64,000 nucleotides of DNA from Bifidobacterium breve (GTDB lineage: Bacteria; Actinomycetota; Thermoleophilia; Solirubrobacterales; Solirubrobacteraceae). Positions 16,091 through 23,868 of the stretch are shown here, piece after piece. A program made the translations under genes and the position numbers. Each line of letters starts with the position of its first letter. Position 1 is the stretch's first letter. The stretch is from positions 124,001-188,000 of the forward strand of contig CAMCUD010000005.1 in assembly GCA_945878865.1 (NCBI GenBank), in the 5' to 3' direction. The notes under the pieces are model-generated. The model had not been told where the DNA came from. It did not search any database and saw only the letters and a program-made list of their open reading frames with translations.

Positions 16091-17649
16091 GCCGCCGCCT
16101 CCGCCGTCACCCGGCGCTCGCGGGCGATGTCGATCCCACTGCGCGTGCCGAGCGGCTGCTCGCGCATGAGGGCGATCGCCGCCATCGCGACGAGGCCGAG
16201 CGGCGCGGCGACGAGAAAGATCTCCGCGATCCCGATGCCGTAGGCGTGCTCGACGATCCGCGCGACCGCGGGCGGCAGCGACGCGAGGTCCGGCACCTGT
16301 CCCGAACCTCCGGAGGGCGCGGGCGCGCCGGCGGCGGCGAGGCCGTCGGTGATCGAGGTGCTCGCCCGGCTGGCCAGCACCGCACCGAGGACCGAGACGC
16401 CGACCGCGCCGCCCAGGCTGCGGAAGAACGCGATGAGCGACGAGCCCGCGCCGAGCTCCGCGGGATCCACGCTGTTCTGCACGACGAGCACGAGGTTCTG
16501 CATGAGCATGCCGACCCCGGCGCCGAGCATCGCCATGAACACGCCGAGCTCCACGAGCGACGTGCGCTCGTCCATCGTCCCCATGAGCGCAAGACCCGCG
16601 GTGAGGAAGAACGCGCCGGCGAGCATGTACTTCTTGTACCGCCCGGTCGCGCTCACGCGCCGGCCGATGAGCGTCGACGCGGTGAACAGGCCGACGACCA
16701 TCGGGATCGTCAGCAGGCCCGAAGCGGTCGGCGAGTAGCCGCGCGCGAGCTGCATGTACTGGCTGAGGAAGACCGACGTGCCGAACATCGCGATGCCGAC
16801 CGCGATGCTCGCGACGACGGCGAGGACGACCGTGCGCTGCGCGAAGAGGTGCAGCGGGATGAGCGGATCCTTGACCCGGCGCTCGACGGCGACCGCCGCG
16901 ACGAGGAGCGCGGCGCCGAGCGCGACGAGCGCGAAGGTCTCCCACGAGCCCCAGGCGAACTGGTGGCCGGCCAGCGAGACCCAGACGAGGATGCTTGACA
17001 CGCCGCCGGCGATGAGCGCGGCGCCCGCGAAGTCCAGGCGCACCGGCTTGCGCCGCTGCGGGAGGTGCAGCGTGCGCTGCAGGACAAGGAACGACGCCAG
17101 GGCGAACGGGACGCCGACGTAGAAGCACCAGCGCCAGCCGACCGAGTCGGTGATGACACCGCCGAGCAGCGGCCCGGCGACGGTGCCGACGCCGAAGACC
17201 GCGCCGAGGTAGCCGGAGTAGCGGCCCCGCTCGCGCGGCGAGACGAGGTCGGAGAGGATCACCTGCACGAGCGCCGTGAGGCCGCCGGCGCCGACGCCCT
17301 GGATCGCGCGACACGCGATGAGCCAGCCCATCGAGTGGGAGAAGCCGGCGAGGATCGAGCCGACGAGGAAGACGACGAGCGCGCTCTGCACGAGCAGCTT
17401 GCGGTCGATCAGGTCGGCGAGCTTGCCCCAGATCGGCGTGCTCACCGTGAGTGCGAGCAGCGTCGCGGTCACGACCCAGGTGTAGCTGGACTGGCTGCCG
17501 CCGAGGTCGCTGACGATGCGCGGCAGCGAGGTCGAGACGACGGTGCTCGACAGGATCGCGACGAACATGCCGAGCAGCAGGCCGGAGAGCGCCTTGAGGA
17601 TCGCGCTGTGGCTCATGGTGGGCGGGGCGGCGGTGGCGGCTGGGGTCAT
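16087..17649 (-). CDS. DHA2-type MFS multidrug exporter, 520 aa
   Basis: Fourteen hydrophobic segments can be counted. The MFS motif A region GKLADLIDRKLLVQ follows the second segment, and motif C GAVFGVGTVAGPLLGGVITD marks an antiporter. The N-terminal half has TALVQVILSDLVSPRERGRYSG, typical of EmrB/QacA drug:H+ antiporters. A Gly/Pro/Ser loop near residues 450-470 precedes the last segment. It overlaps both neighbours by 4 bases (MarR upstream, Usp downstream), so it is expressed from the MarR promoter. The substrate is unknown. Confidence 0.93.
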   Translation of the reverse strand: MTPAATAAPPTMSHSAILKALSGLLLGMFVAILSSTVVSTSLPRIVSDLGGSQSSYTWVVTATLLALTVSTPIWGKLADLIDRKLLVQSALVVFLVGSILAGFSHSMGWLIACRAIQGVGAGGLTALVQVILSDLVSPRERGRYSGYLGAVFGVGTVAGPLLGGVITDSVGWRWCFYVGVPFALASFLVLQRTLHLPQRRKPVRLDFAGAALIAGGVSSILVWVSLAGHQFAWGSWETFALVALGAALLVAAVAVERRVKDPLIPLHLFAQRTVVLAVVASIAVGIAMFGTSVFLSQYMQLARGYSPTASGLLTIPMVVGLFTASTLIGRRVSATGRYKKYMLAGAFFLTAGLALMGTMDERTSLVELGVFMAMLGAGVGMLMQNLVLVVQNSVDPAELGAGSSLIAFFRSLGGAVGVSVLGAVLASRASTSITDGLAAAGAPAPSGGSGQVPDLASLPPAVARIVEHAYGIGIAEIFLVAAPLGLVAMAAIALMREQPLGTRSGIDIARERRVTAEAAA

Positions 17650-18101
17650 GCGGTCTCCTTCTGCTGTTCGAGCGCGGCGTGGTCGGCGCGCAGCCGGTCG
17701 ATGCCGGCGCGCAGCGCGTCCACCTCCGCGGCGGACCAGTCGGACAGCACCTCGTCGAACGCCGCGACCATGCGGCGGTGCGCGTCGGTCAGCGCCCGGC
17801 GCCCGGCCGGGGTGATCTCCACGAGCTGGGCGCGGCGGTCGTTCGCGTCGGGGCGGCGCTCGATGTACCCGTCGGCCGCCAGGGCGGCGAGCTGCCGGCT
17901 GGCGACGGAGAGGTCGACGCCGAGGTCCTGCGCGACGTCGCTGACGCGCAGCGGCCCCTGGACGGCGACGACGGCGAGCGCGGTGAACCCCTGCCCTCCG
18001 AGCTCCACCAGCGCGTGGCGGCCGATGTCCCGCAGGACGCGGCGCAGGCCGTAGAGCTGGCGGACCAGGGCTTCGGTGGGTGTCATGTCGTCGGTGGTCA
18101 T
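17646..18101 (-). CDS. MarR-family regulator, 151 aa
   Basis: Winged helix-turn-helix with LRVSDVAQDLGVDLSVASRQ as the recognition region and YIERRPDANDRRAQLVEITPAG as the wing (DxR signature). The start at 18101 lies within a perfect palindrome and directly behind AGAAGG, a ribosome binding site, on a leader of only about 12 bases. It heads the operon with the MFS exporter and Usp and probably represses itself and the exporter. Confidence 0.93.
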   Translation of the reverse strand: MTTDDMTPTEALVRQLYGLRRVLRDIGRHALVELGGQGFTALAVVAVQGPLRVSDVAQDLGVDLSVASRQLAALAADGYIERRPDANDRRAQLVEITPAGRRALTDAHRRMVAAFDEVLSDWSAAEVDALRAGIDRLRADHAALEQQKETA

Positions 18102-18121
18102 TGCTTGCCTTCTGCAAGCAA
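18101..18121. promoter_or_regulatory. MarR operator 1 (perfect 8-bp inverted repeat)
   Basis: TTGCTTGC-CTTCT-GCAAGCAA: two 8-bp arms with a 5-base spacer, between the -10 element and the start codon of the marR gene. A bound repressor would cover the transcription start. Confidence 0.7.
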
Positions 18122-18149
18122 CTATATCACCATGCGGTTGCGCACGCAA
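18121..18149 (-). promoter_or_regulatory. sigma-70 promoter of the MarR-MFS-Usp operon
   Basis: On the minus strand a -35 TTGCGT (18149-18144) and a -10 TATAGT (18126-18121) are separated by 17 bases. The -35 lies within operator 2 and the -10 touches operator 1. Predicted leader about 12 bases. Confidence 0.7.
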
Positions 18150-18151
18150 CC
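18136..18151. promoter_or_regulatory. MarR operator 2 (perfect 7-bp inverted repeat)
   Basis: GGTTGCG-CA-CGCAACC overlaps the -35 element. It shares the TTGC/GCAA core with operator 1, and the two centres are about 32 bp (three helical turns) apart, which suggests that two dimers bind one face. Confidence 0.65.
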
Positions 18152-18170
18152 ACCGCCGGGCGGCCGGCGA

Positions 18171-19145
18171 TCAGCGCGGCGCGGCGGCCCGCAGCGTGCC
18201 CGCGAAGTCGCTCTTGGCGATCGGCCCGATGCAGGGCGACGTCGCGCCCGCGTCGAGATACCGCTCCACCCCGCCGCGCACGGCGTCCTCGTCGCCGATC
18301 GCGCACAGCGCGTCGAGGAACGACGTCGCGATCCCCGCCTTCATCGCCTCGGGGTCGCCCTGCGCCGCACCCGCGTCGTACGCGGCGATCGAGTCACCGA
18401 AGCCCGAACGCTCGATCATCGCCCGGTAGAACGGCAGGCCGAAGTACGGGAGCAGGTCACGGCGCATCGCCGCGTGCGCCTCGGCGGTGTCGTCAACGAG
18501 CGCGCCCGGGACGGCGGCGACGATGTCGAAGCCGTCGAGCGACTTGCCGGCCGCCTCGCGGCCGGCGCGCACCTCGGGGACGACGACGTCCCGGATGTAC
18601 GCGGGGTTGCAGAGCCAGAGGATCACGCCGTCGGCGATCTCCCCCGCCGTCCGCAGCATCTTCGGCGAGAGGCCGGCGATGTAGATCGGCAGGTCCGGGT
18701 ACGGGCCGACGCCGCTGAGCGGCATCATCGTCTTCCACTTCACCGTGTCCTGCGGGATCTCCGTACCGCCGACGATCGCCCGCACGAGCGCGACGTACTC
18801 GCGGATCTCCGACACCGGCTTGTCGATCGTCTGGCCGTGCCAGCCCTCGACCACCGGGCGGTGCGACACGCCGAGCCCGAGCGTGAGCCGCTCGCCCGAC
18901 AGCTCGGCGAGCGTCGCGGCGGTCTGCGCCATCGTCGCGGGCGTGCGCGTGTAGATGGGGACCACGCCGGTGCCGACGCGGATGCGCGATGTCGCGAGCG
19001 CATACGCGGCGAGAACCGTCAGCGAGTCGCGTCCGTTGATGTGCGTGGTGTACGCCGCCTCGAAGCCGAGCTCCTCGGCGAGGCGGACACGCTCCACGGC
19101 ATCGTCGAGCGACTTTCCTGGTGAGACGAAGCAGCCGAGACCCAT
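18171..19145 (-). CDS. LLM-class (F420-dependent-type) oxidoreductase, 324 aa
   Basis: Luciferase-like monooxygenase fold: GLGCFVSPGKSLDDAVERVR, then ELGFEAAYTTHINGRDSLTVLAAYA. RIRVGTGVVPIYTRTPATMAQ is the family strand-3/loop signature, and LTLGLGVSHRPVVEGWHG and LPIYIAGLSPKML follow. These patterns are typical of F420-dependent hydride-transfer enzymes of actinobacteria, but FMN cannot be excluded. ATG 19145 is chosen because the upstream extension (to 19196) has no ribosome binding site and no family match. The substrate is unknown. Confidence 0.9.
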   Translation of the reverse strand: MGLGCFVSPGKSLDDAVERVRLAEELGFEAAYTTHINGRDSLTVLAAYALATSRIRVGTGVVPIYTRTPATMAQTAATLAELSGERLTLGLGVSHRPVVEGWHGQTIDKPVSEIREYVALVRAIVGGTEIPQDTVKWKTMMPLSGVGPYPDLPIYIAGLSPKMLRTAGEIADGVILWLCNPAYIRDVVVPEVRAGREAAGKSLDGFDIVAAVPGALVDDTAEAHAAMRRDLLPYFGLPFYRAMIERSGFGDSIAAYDAGAAQGDPEAMKAGIATSFLDALCAIGDEDAVRGGVERYLDAGATSPCIGPIAKSDFAGTLRAAAPR

Positions 19146-19219
19146 GCGCGGGAGCCTACGCGACGAAAATCGGGACACATTGTTCAAGGAGCGCACTCCG
19201 GCGTCCGATCGATGTGGCC

Positions 19220-19381
19220 ATGAGCACGCACACCCGTCCCTCCCGCAGGACGACCGGCCGCCCTCATGGGGCGTCCATCGCCCGTGCGGGCCGGGCCATC
19301 ACCGCCGAGCGCCTCGCGCGCATGGACAGCATCCGGACCCGTCCGGCTGCACCCGTGCGTCCGATCTCGCGCGACCGCTAG
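19220..19381 (+). CDS. possible small basic protein, 53 aa
   Basis: ATG 19220 opens a short Arg/Thr/Pro-rich ORF (MSTHTRPSRRTTGRPHG..., ending PISRDR). It lies in the 258-base gap between the divergent LLM and nitronate monooxygenase genes. There is no clear ribosome binding site and no recognisable domain. It could be a real basic peptide or random open frame in GC-rich DNA. Confidence 0.3.
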   Translation: MSTHTRPSRRTTGRPHGASIARAGRAITAERLARMDSIRTRPAAPVRPISRDR

Positions 19382-19403
19382 CAGCACCGCTACCGTCGCC
19401 CGT

Positions 19404-20447
19404 GTGACTTCGCGGGCGATCGGCTGGCCGGCCATCCCGCGGCTCTGGGCCGCACCGATGGCCGGTGGTCCCACCACGCCGGAGCTCGTGGCCGCCGTCG
19501 GTGACGCCGGCGGCCTCGGGTTGCTCGCGGCCGGGTACCTCACGGCCGCGGCGTTCGCCGCGCAGCTCGACGAGCTCGCCGCGCTGAGCGGGGCGCCCTT
19601 CGGGGTGAACCTCTTCCTGCCCTCGCCTCGCCGCGGGGACCCTGCGGCGCTCGCCGCGTACGCCGAGCGGCTGCGCCCGCTGGCCGCCCGGTTCGGCACG
19701 GAACCCGGCGCGCCGCGCTGGGACGACGACGACCTCGAGGCGAAGCTCGACGTCATCTGCGCACGGCGGCCCGCCGTCGTGACGTTCACGTTCGCCGCGC
19801 CGGAGACGGCGATGGTCACGCGCGTGCGCGAGGCGACAGGCGCGGTGGTCGGCGCCACGGTGACCTCTGCGGGGGAGGCGCGCGCCGCGTGGGATGCGGG
19901 CGCCGACCTGCTCGTCGCCCAAGGCGTCGAGGCCGGCGGACACCGGGGCACGTTCGACGACGACGACACGCCCGGGCTCCCGCTCCTGGAACTGCTCGCG
20001 CTGGTACGGCAGGAGGTGCCGGACGCACCGCTGGTCGCCACCGGCGGGCTCGTCGACACGCACGACATCCGCCACGCGATGGCCGCCGGCGCCGACGCCG
20101 TCCAGCTGGGCACCGCGTTCCTGCTCACGCCGGAGGCCGGGACGAACCCCGCACACCGCGCGGCGCTGCGCGACCCGCACCTCGACCGCACCCGTCTCAC
20201 GCGGGCGTTCACCGGCCGCACCGCGCGCGGCCTCGACAACGCGATGGCCCGCGACCCGTACGGCGCTCCGGCGGCGTACCCAGAGGTCCACCACCTCACC
20301 CGCCCGCTGCGCGCCGCGGCAGCCGCGGTCGGTGACCTGGAGACCCCGCACTTCTGGGCGGGCACGCGGCACGCCGCGATCACGGACGAGTCAGCAGGCG
20401 CGCTCGTCGCGCGCCTGCTGCCCGCCGTGGGGGGACCTCAGGCCTGA
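19404..20447 (+). CDS. nitronate monooxygenase-like (2-nitropropane dioxygenase) flavoprotein, 347 aa
   Basis: TIM-barrel FMN enzyme pattern: LWAAPMAGGPTTPELVAAVGDAGGLGLL at the N-terminus, FGVNLFLP, then DLLVAQGVEAGGHRG (the family QGxEAGGH motif carrying the catalytic His), PLVATGGLVDTHDIRHAMAAGADAVQLGTAFL (phosphate binding) and AFTGRTARGLDN. These match class II nitronate monooxygenases/enoyl reductase-like proteins. The GTG at 19404 is chosen as the first start that gives a complete barrel. Oxidation of propionate 3-nitronate-like toxins is the usual role in the family. Confidence 0.9.
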   Translation: MTSRAIGWPAIPRLWAAPMAGGPTTPELVAAVGDAGGLGLLAAGYLTAAAFAAQLDELAALSGAPFGVNLFLPSPRRGDPAALAAYAERLRPLAARFGTEPGAPRWDDDDLEAKLDVICARRPAVVTFTFAAPETAMVTRVREATGAVVGATVTSAGEARAAWDAGADLLVAQGVEAGGHRGTFDDDDTPGLPLLELLALVRQEVPDAPLVATGGLVDTHDIRHAMAAGADAVQLGTAFLLTPEAGTNPAHRAALRDPHLDRTRLTRAFTGRTARGLDNAMARDPYGAPAAYPEVHHLTRPLRAAAAAVGDLETPHFWAGTRHAAITDESAGALVARLLPAVGGPQA

Positions 20448-21172
20448 GCCTTCTCCTCGGCCGTCGTCTGCTGCTGCGCGTCCTCTGAGCCGGAGTTGTC
20501 GGCGCGCGCAGCGCGAATGACCTTCTCGCACGAGCCGTTCGGGTTCTCGGCGGTCGCGTCGGTGATCACGTCGACGCGGTCGAGGAACGCGACGTCGTTG
20601 CCGTCACCGCAGGTGATCCGGTCGACCTCGCCGTCACGGGTGCGGAAGCGGTCGTTGCCGTTGCCGCCGTCGAGGGTGTCGCCGGTCTGGTCGGGCTCGC
20701 CGTTGGGGCCCGGCTTGACGTCGCTGCGGGCCAGCGCCCAGAGAATGTCGTTGCCGTCCCCGCCGGTGGAGACGTCGACGCCCGCGTTCGCGTAGATCAC
20801 GTCGTTGCCCGGGCCGCCGTTCTGGGTGTCGTCGCCGGTGCCGCCCGCGAGGCGGTCGTTCCCGTCGCCACCGTCGGACGTGTCGTTCCCCGGACCGCCG
20901 TGGAGACGGTCGCGCTGGGGCCCGCCGCGCAGGGTGTCGTCGCCCTTCATGCCGAAGAGACGGTTGACGCCGTTGCCGCCGTCGAGCGTGTCGTCGCCCG
21001 CGCGGCCGAAGAGCCGATCGTTGCCGTCGTTGCCGTTGATCGTGTCCGCGGCGTTCGTGCCGCGCAGGCGCTCGTTGCCGGGTCCGCCGTCGATCGTGGC
21101 GGCGAAGGCCGCGGCCGGCACGAGGGCGAGCGCAGCGGCGGCGATGGTCGTGGTGGTGCGGACGTGCTTCAC
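20438..21172 (-). CDS. secreted RTX calcium-binding repeat protein, 244 aa
   Basis: GTG start behind a strong AGGAGGA site. Signal peptide at 1-24 (TTTIAAAALALVPAAAFA-A). Residues 28-140 consist of about ten GGxGNDxLxGG-type nonapeptides, followed by a region with two Cys that holds fewer repeats, and a polar tail (QQQTTAEEKAQA). Secreted and probably Ca2+-stabilised. Divergent from another RTX gene at 21331 with 158 bases between them, which hold oppositely oriented TGAGA repeats. It ends 10 bases inside the 3' end of the convergent nitronate monooxygenase gene. Confidence 0.9.
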   Translation of the reverse strand: MKHVRTTTTIAAAALALVPAAAFAATIDGGPGNERLRGTNAADTINGNDGNDRLFGRAGDDTLDGGNGVNRLFGMKGDDTLRGGPQRDRLHGGPGNDTSDGGDGNDRLAGGTGDDTQNGGPGNDVIYANAGVDVSTGGDGNDILWALARSDVKPGPNGEPDQTGDTLDGGNGNDRFRTRDGEVDRITCGDGNDVAFLDRVDVITDATAENPNGSCEKVIRAARADNSGSEDAQQQTTAEEKAQA

Positions 21173-21240
21173 GGGAACTCCTCCTCGTTCCTGGGGTGCT
21201 GTGCCCAGGAAACCCCTTGTGCGGCGGTGCGGCGAGCGCG

Positions 21241-21279
21241 TCTCAGAGAAGCCTCACGCCCTGTGAGAAAACGATGAGA
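21241..21279. promoter_or_regulatory. 11-bp-period direct repeats in both orientations between two RTX genes
   Basis: On the plus strand TGAGA occurs at 21264 and 21275 (period 11). On the minus strand the same element occurs as TCTCA at 21241 and CCTCA at 21252 (period 11). Tandem half-sites spaced 11 bp are typical for OmpR/PhoB-family regulators. One is encoded at 21782, so control of both RTX genes and autoregulation are proposed. Confidence 0.5.
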
Positions 21280-21330
21280 TGACGTCCGCGTGCGTTTCGG
21301 ACGCGCCGCGCGCTGCGTCATCCTGAGGTG

Positions 21331-21789
21331 ATGGCTCGCCGTGTCCTCACCCTCGCGCTCGTGGTCCTCGCCGCGTGCGCGGCCACCGCCGTGGCGGACA
21401 CGTTCCGGGGCACCCGCGGGAACGACACGATCGTCGGCACCCCCGGCGCCGACGTCATCAGCGGGCTGCGCGGCGACGACCGGCTGTACGGCCGCGGCGG
21501 CGCGGACCGGATCAACGGCGGCCCCGGCAGCGACCTGGTCTCAGGCGACGCGGGCAACGACCGCCTCGCGGGTGGGCTCGGCAACGACACGATCCTCGGT
21601 GGCGCCGGGCGCGACGTCATCACCGGCGGGCCCGGGCAGGACACCATCGCCGGCGGCGTCGGCCCGGACGTCATTCGCGCGCGTGACGGCGAGCGCGACC
21701 AGGTCTCGTGCGGGCCGGGCCTGGATCGTGTCGTCGCCGACGCAGTCGACGCCGTCGCCGGTGACTGCGAGGCCGTCGACCGTGGCTGA
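21331..21789 (+). CDS. small secreted RTX calcium-binding repeat protein, 152 aa
   Basis: Signal peptide at 1-22 (VLTLALVVLAACAATAVA-D), then about nine tandem nonapeptides of the GGxGxDxIxGG type between residues 25 and 110, and a short C-terminal cap with two Cys (SCGPGLD, GDCEAVD). A TGAGG site precedes the ATG. The last 8 bases overlap the GTG start of the response-regulator gene, so this secreted protein is the first gene of a three-gene operon with a two-component system. A link between calcium or envelope state and the sensor kinase is a reasonable inference. Confidence 0.88.
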   Translation: MARRVLTLALVVLAACAATAVADTFRGTRGNDTIVGTPGADVISGLRGDDRLYGRGGADRINGGPGSDLVSGDAGNDRLAGGLGNDTILGGAGRDVITGGPGQDTIAGGVGPDVIRARDGERDQVSCGPGLDRVVADAVDAVAGDCEAVDRG

Positions 21790-22468
21790 CCGGCCCGTCG
21801 TGCTGCTCGTCGACGACGACGCGGCGATCAGGCGGGCGGTCGGCGCGAGCCTCGAGCTCGAGGGTTTCACCGTCGTGCCGGCGTCCGGCGGGCGGGCCGC
21901 ATTGGAGGCGGTCGCGCGGATCCAGCCTGCCGTCATGCTGCTCGACCTCAACATGCCCGACCTCGACGGCCTGGAGGTGCTGCGCCGGCTGCGCGCCGAG
22001 GGCGACCAGGTGCCCGTGTGCGTGCTGTCGGCGCGCGACGAGGTCGAGGATCGCGTGCGGGGCCTGGAGAGCGGCGCCGACGACTACGTCGTCAAGCCGT
22101 TCGCCATCGAGGAGATCACCGCCAGACTGCACGCGCTCCTGCGCCGCCGCCCCGCCGCGCCCTCCGGCGACGAGGTCCTCGAGGTCGGCGACATCCGCCT
22201 CGATCCGCGCGCGCACGCCGCCGCGCGGGGCGGCCGCGACCTCGAGCTGACACGCCGCGAGTTCGAGTTGCTCGCGCTGTTCCTGCGCCACCCCGGTGAG
22301 GTGCTCGACCGCCGCCGCCTGCACGAGGAGGTCTGGGGCTACACGTTCGACCCGCAAACGAACGTCGCCGACGTCTTCGTTGGCTACCTGCGCCGCAAGC
22401 TCGAGGCCCGCGGCGAGCCGCGCGTGATCCAGACCGTGCGCGGCGTCGGCTTCGTCCTGCGAGGCTGA
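21782..22468 (+). CDS. OmpR/PhoB-family response regulator, 228 aa
   Basis: Receiver domain at 5-118: acidic pocket D11-D13, phosphoacceptor D55 in LLDLNMPDLDG, Ser in CVLSARD, and K105 in DYVVKPF. The winged-helix effector domain at 128-226 has ELTRREFELLALFLRHPGEVL, NVADVFVGYLRRKLE and IQTVRGVGFVLR, all typical of OmpR proteins. GTG start at 21782, overlapping the RTX gene by 8 bases and followed 5 bases later by the kinase gene. Probably binds the 11-bp-period repeats at 21241-21279. Confidence 0.95.
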   Translation: MADRPVVLLVDDDAAIRRAVGASLELEGFTVVPASGGRAALEAVARIQPAVMLLDLNMPDLDGLEVLRRLRAEGDQVPVCVLSARDEVEDRVRGLESGADDYVVKPFAIEEITARLHALLRRRPAAPSGDEVLEVGDIRLDPRAHAAARGGRDLELTRREFELLALFLRHPGEVLDRRRLHEEVWGYTFDPQTNVADVFVGYLRRKLEARGEPRVIQTVRGVGFVLRG

Positions 22469-22473
22469 GCGCC

Positions 22474-23868
22474 ATGCACAGCCTGCGCGGGCGCCTCACG
22501 GCCGGGGTCCTGCTCGTCCTCGCCGTCGTGCTCGCCGTCGCCGGCGGGCTGGCGTGGAGGTACGTCAGCCAGTCCGAGCGCGACGCGTTCGACGACCGGC
22601 TGCGCCGCACCGCCGAGCTGTCACGGGCCACGGCGCTCGCCGCGGTGCAGGAGGAGGTCCCCGGCAACGACCGGCGCCTCGACGCGGTCCTCACCGCCAC
22701 CCGGACGTCGCTGCGCCTGCGCCTCGGCGACACGACGCTCCTGGAGACCGGCGCCCCGCCGCCGACCGACCGCGAGCAGCGGCTCGGCATGCACACGATC
22801 ACCGTCGCCGGCACCGACTACCGCGTGTACGCGACGACGCTGCGCGACCCGAACCTCGGCGGCCTGGCTCGGCTGGAGATCCTCTCGAGCCTCGACGCGC
22901 TGCAGGACCGCGAGACCGAGCTGCGCCGGCGCCTGATCGTCATCGGGCTGCTCGCGCTGGCGGCCGCCGGCCTCGGCGTCTGGTTGACCGCCGATCGGCT
23001 GCTGCGCCCGCTGGGACGGCTGCGCGCGTTCGCCTCACGGGTCTCACGCGAGGACGATCTCGACCAGCGAGCTCCGGCCGACTCCGGCGCGGCCGAGGTG
23101 CGGTCGCTCGCCGACAGCTTCAACGCGATGCTCGCCCGGCTCGGCAGATCGGCCGCCGACCGCCAGCGCGCGCTGGACGCGACCCGGCGCTTCGCCGCCG
23201 ACGCCGGCCACGAGCTGCGCACACCGCTGACCAGCGTGCGGGCGACGCTGTCGTCCCTCGAGCGCCACCCCGACCTTCCCGCCGACCGGCGTGCCGAGAT
23301 GGCCCGCGACGCGCTGGCCGAACAGCGCCGGATCGTCGACCTCCTCGACGGCCTGCAGGCCCTCGCGCGCGGCGACGCCGGCGGCCTGGAGCGCCGCGAC
23401 GTCGACCTCGCCGAGTGCGTCGCCGAGACGGCTGCGACGGTCCGCGGCCGCTACCCCGGCACGCTCATCGAGGTCCGGGTGCCCGACGCGCCCGTCGTCC
23501 TCACCGGGTGGGAGCCGGGCCTGCGCATGCTCGTCGAGAACCTCGTCGAGAACGCCGCGCGCCACGGACGGGACGGCGGCCGCGTCGAGGTCACGCTCGA
23601 TCCGGCCGGCCCGATCCTGCGGGTGGACGACGACGGTCCCGGCGTCCCGCCCGCCGACCGCGAGCGCATCTTCGCGCCGTTCGCCCGCGCGGCCGACGCC
23701 GACGGTCGCGCCGGCTCCGGGCTCGGCCTGGCGATCGTCGCCCAGCAGGCGCATCACCACGGCGCATCGGTGCGCGCGGGTGACGCGCCACTGGGCGGCG
23801 CGCGGTTCGAGGTCGATTTCGGTGCTACTCCAGCGGCTGACCCTGCTCGTCGACCCGCTGCACCGTGA
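22474..23868 (+). CDS. sensor histidine kinase (HAMP-HisKA-HATPase), 464 aa
   Basis: Two membrane segments (about 9-29 and 152-172) enclose an extracytoplasmic sensor domain of about 120 residues. A HAMP linker (LLRPLGRLRAFASRVS) follows, then the H-box AGHELRTPLTS with H246, the N-box LVENLVENAARHG, and the ATP lid motifs DDDGPGVP and GSGLGLAIV. Partner of the response regulator immediately upstream. The 3' end overlaps the convergent metallopeptidase gene by 44 bases, an unusually long overlap. Confidence 0.95.
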   Translation: MHSLRGRLTAGVLLVLAVVLAVAGGLAWRYVSQSERDAFDDRLRRTAELSRATALAAVQEEVPGNDRRLDAVLTATRTSLRLRLGDTTLLETGAPPPTDREQRLGMHTITVAGTDYRVYATTLRDPNLGGLARLEILSSLDALQDRETELRRRLIVIGLLALAAAGLGVWLTADRLLRPLGRLRAFASRVSREDDLDQRAPADSGAAEVRSLADSFNAMLARLGRSAADRQRALDATRRFAADAGHELRTPLTSVRATLSSLERHPDLPADRRAEMARDALAEQRRIVDLLDGLQALARGDAGGLERRDVDLAECVAETAATVRGRYPGTLIEVRVPDAPVVLTGWEPGLRMLVENLVENAARHGRDGGRVEVTLDPAGPILRVDDDGPGVPPADRERIFAPFARAADADGRAGSGLGLAIVAQQAHHHGASVRAGDAPLGGARFEVDFGATPAADPARRPAAP

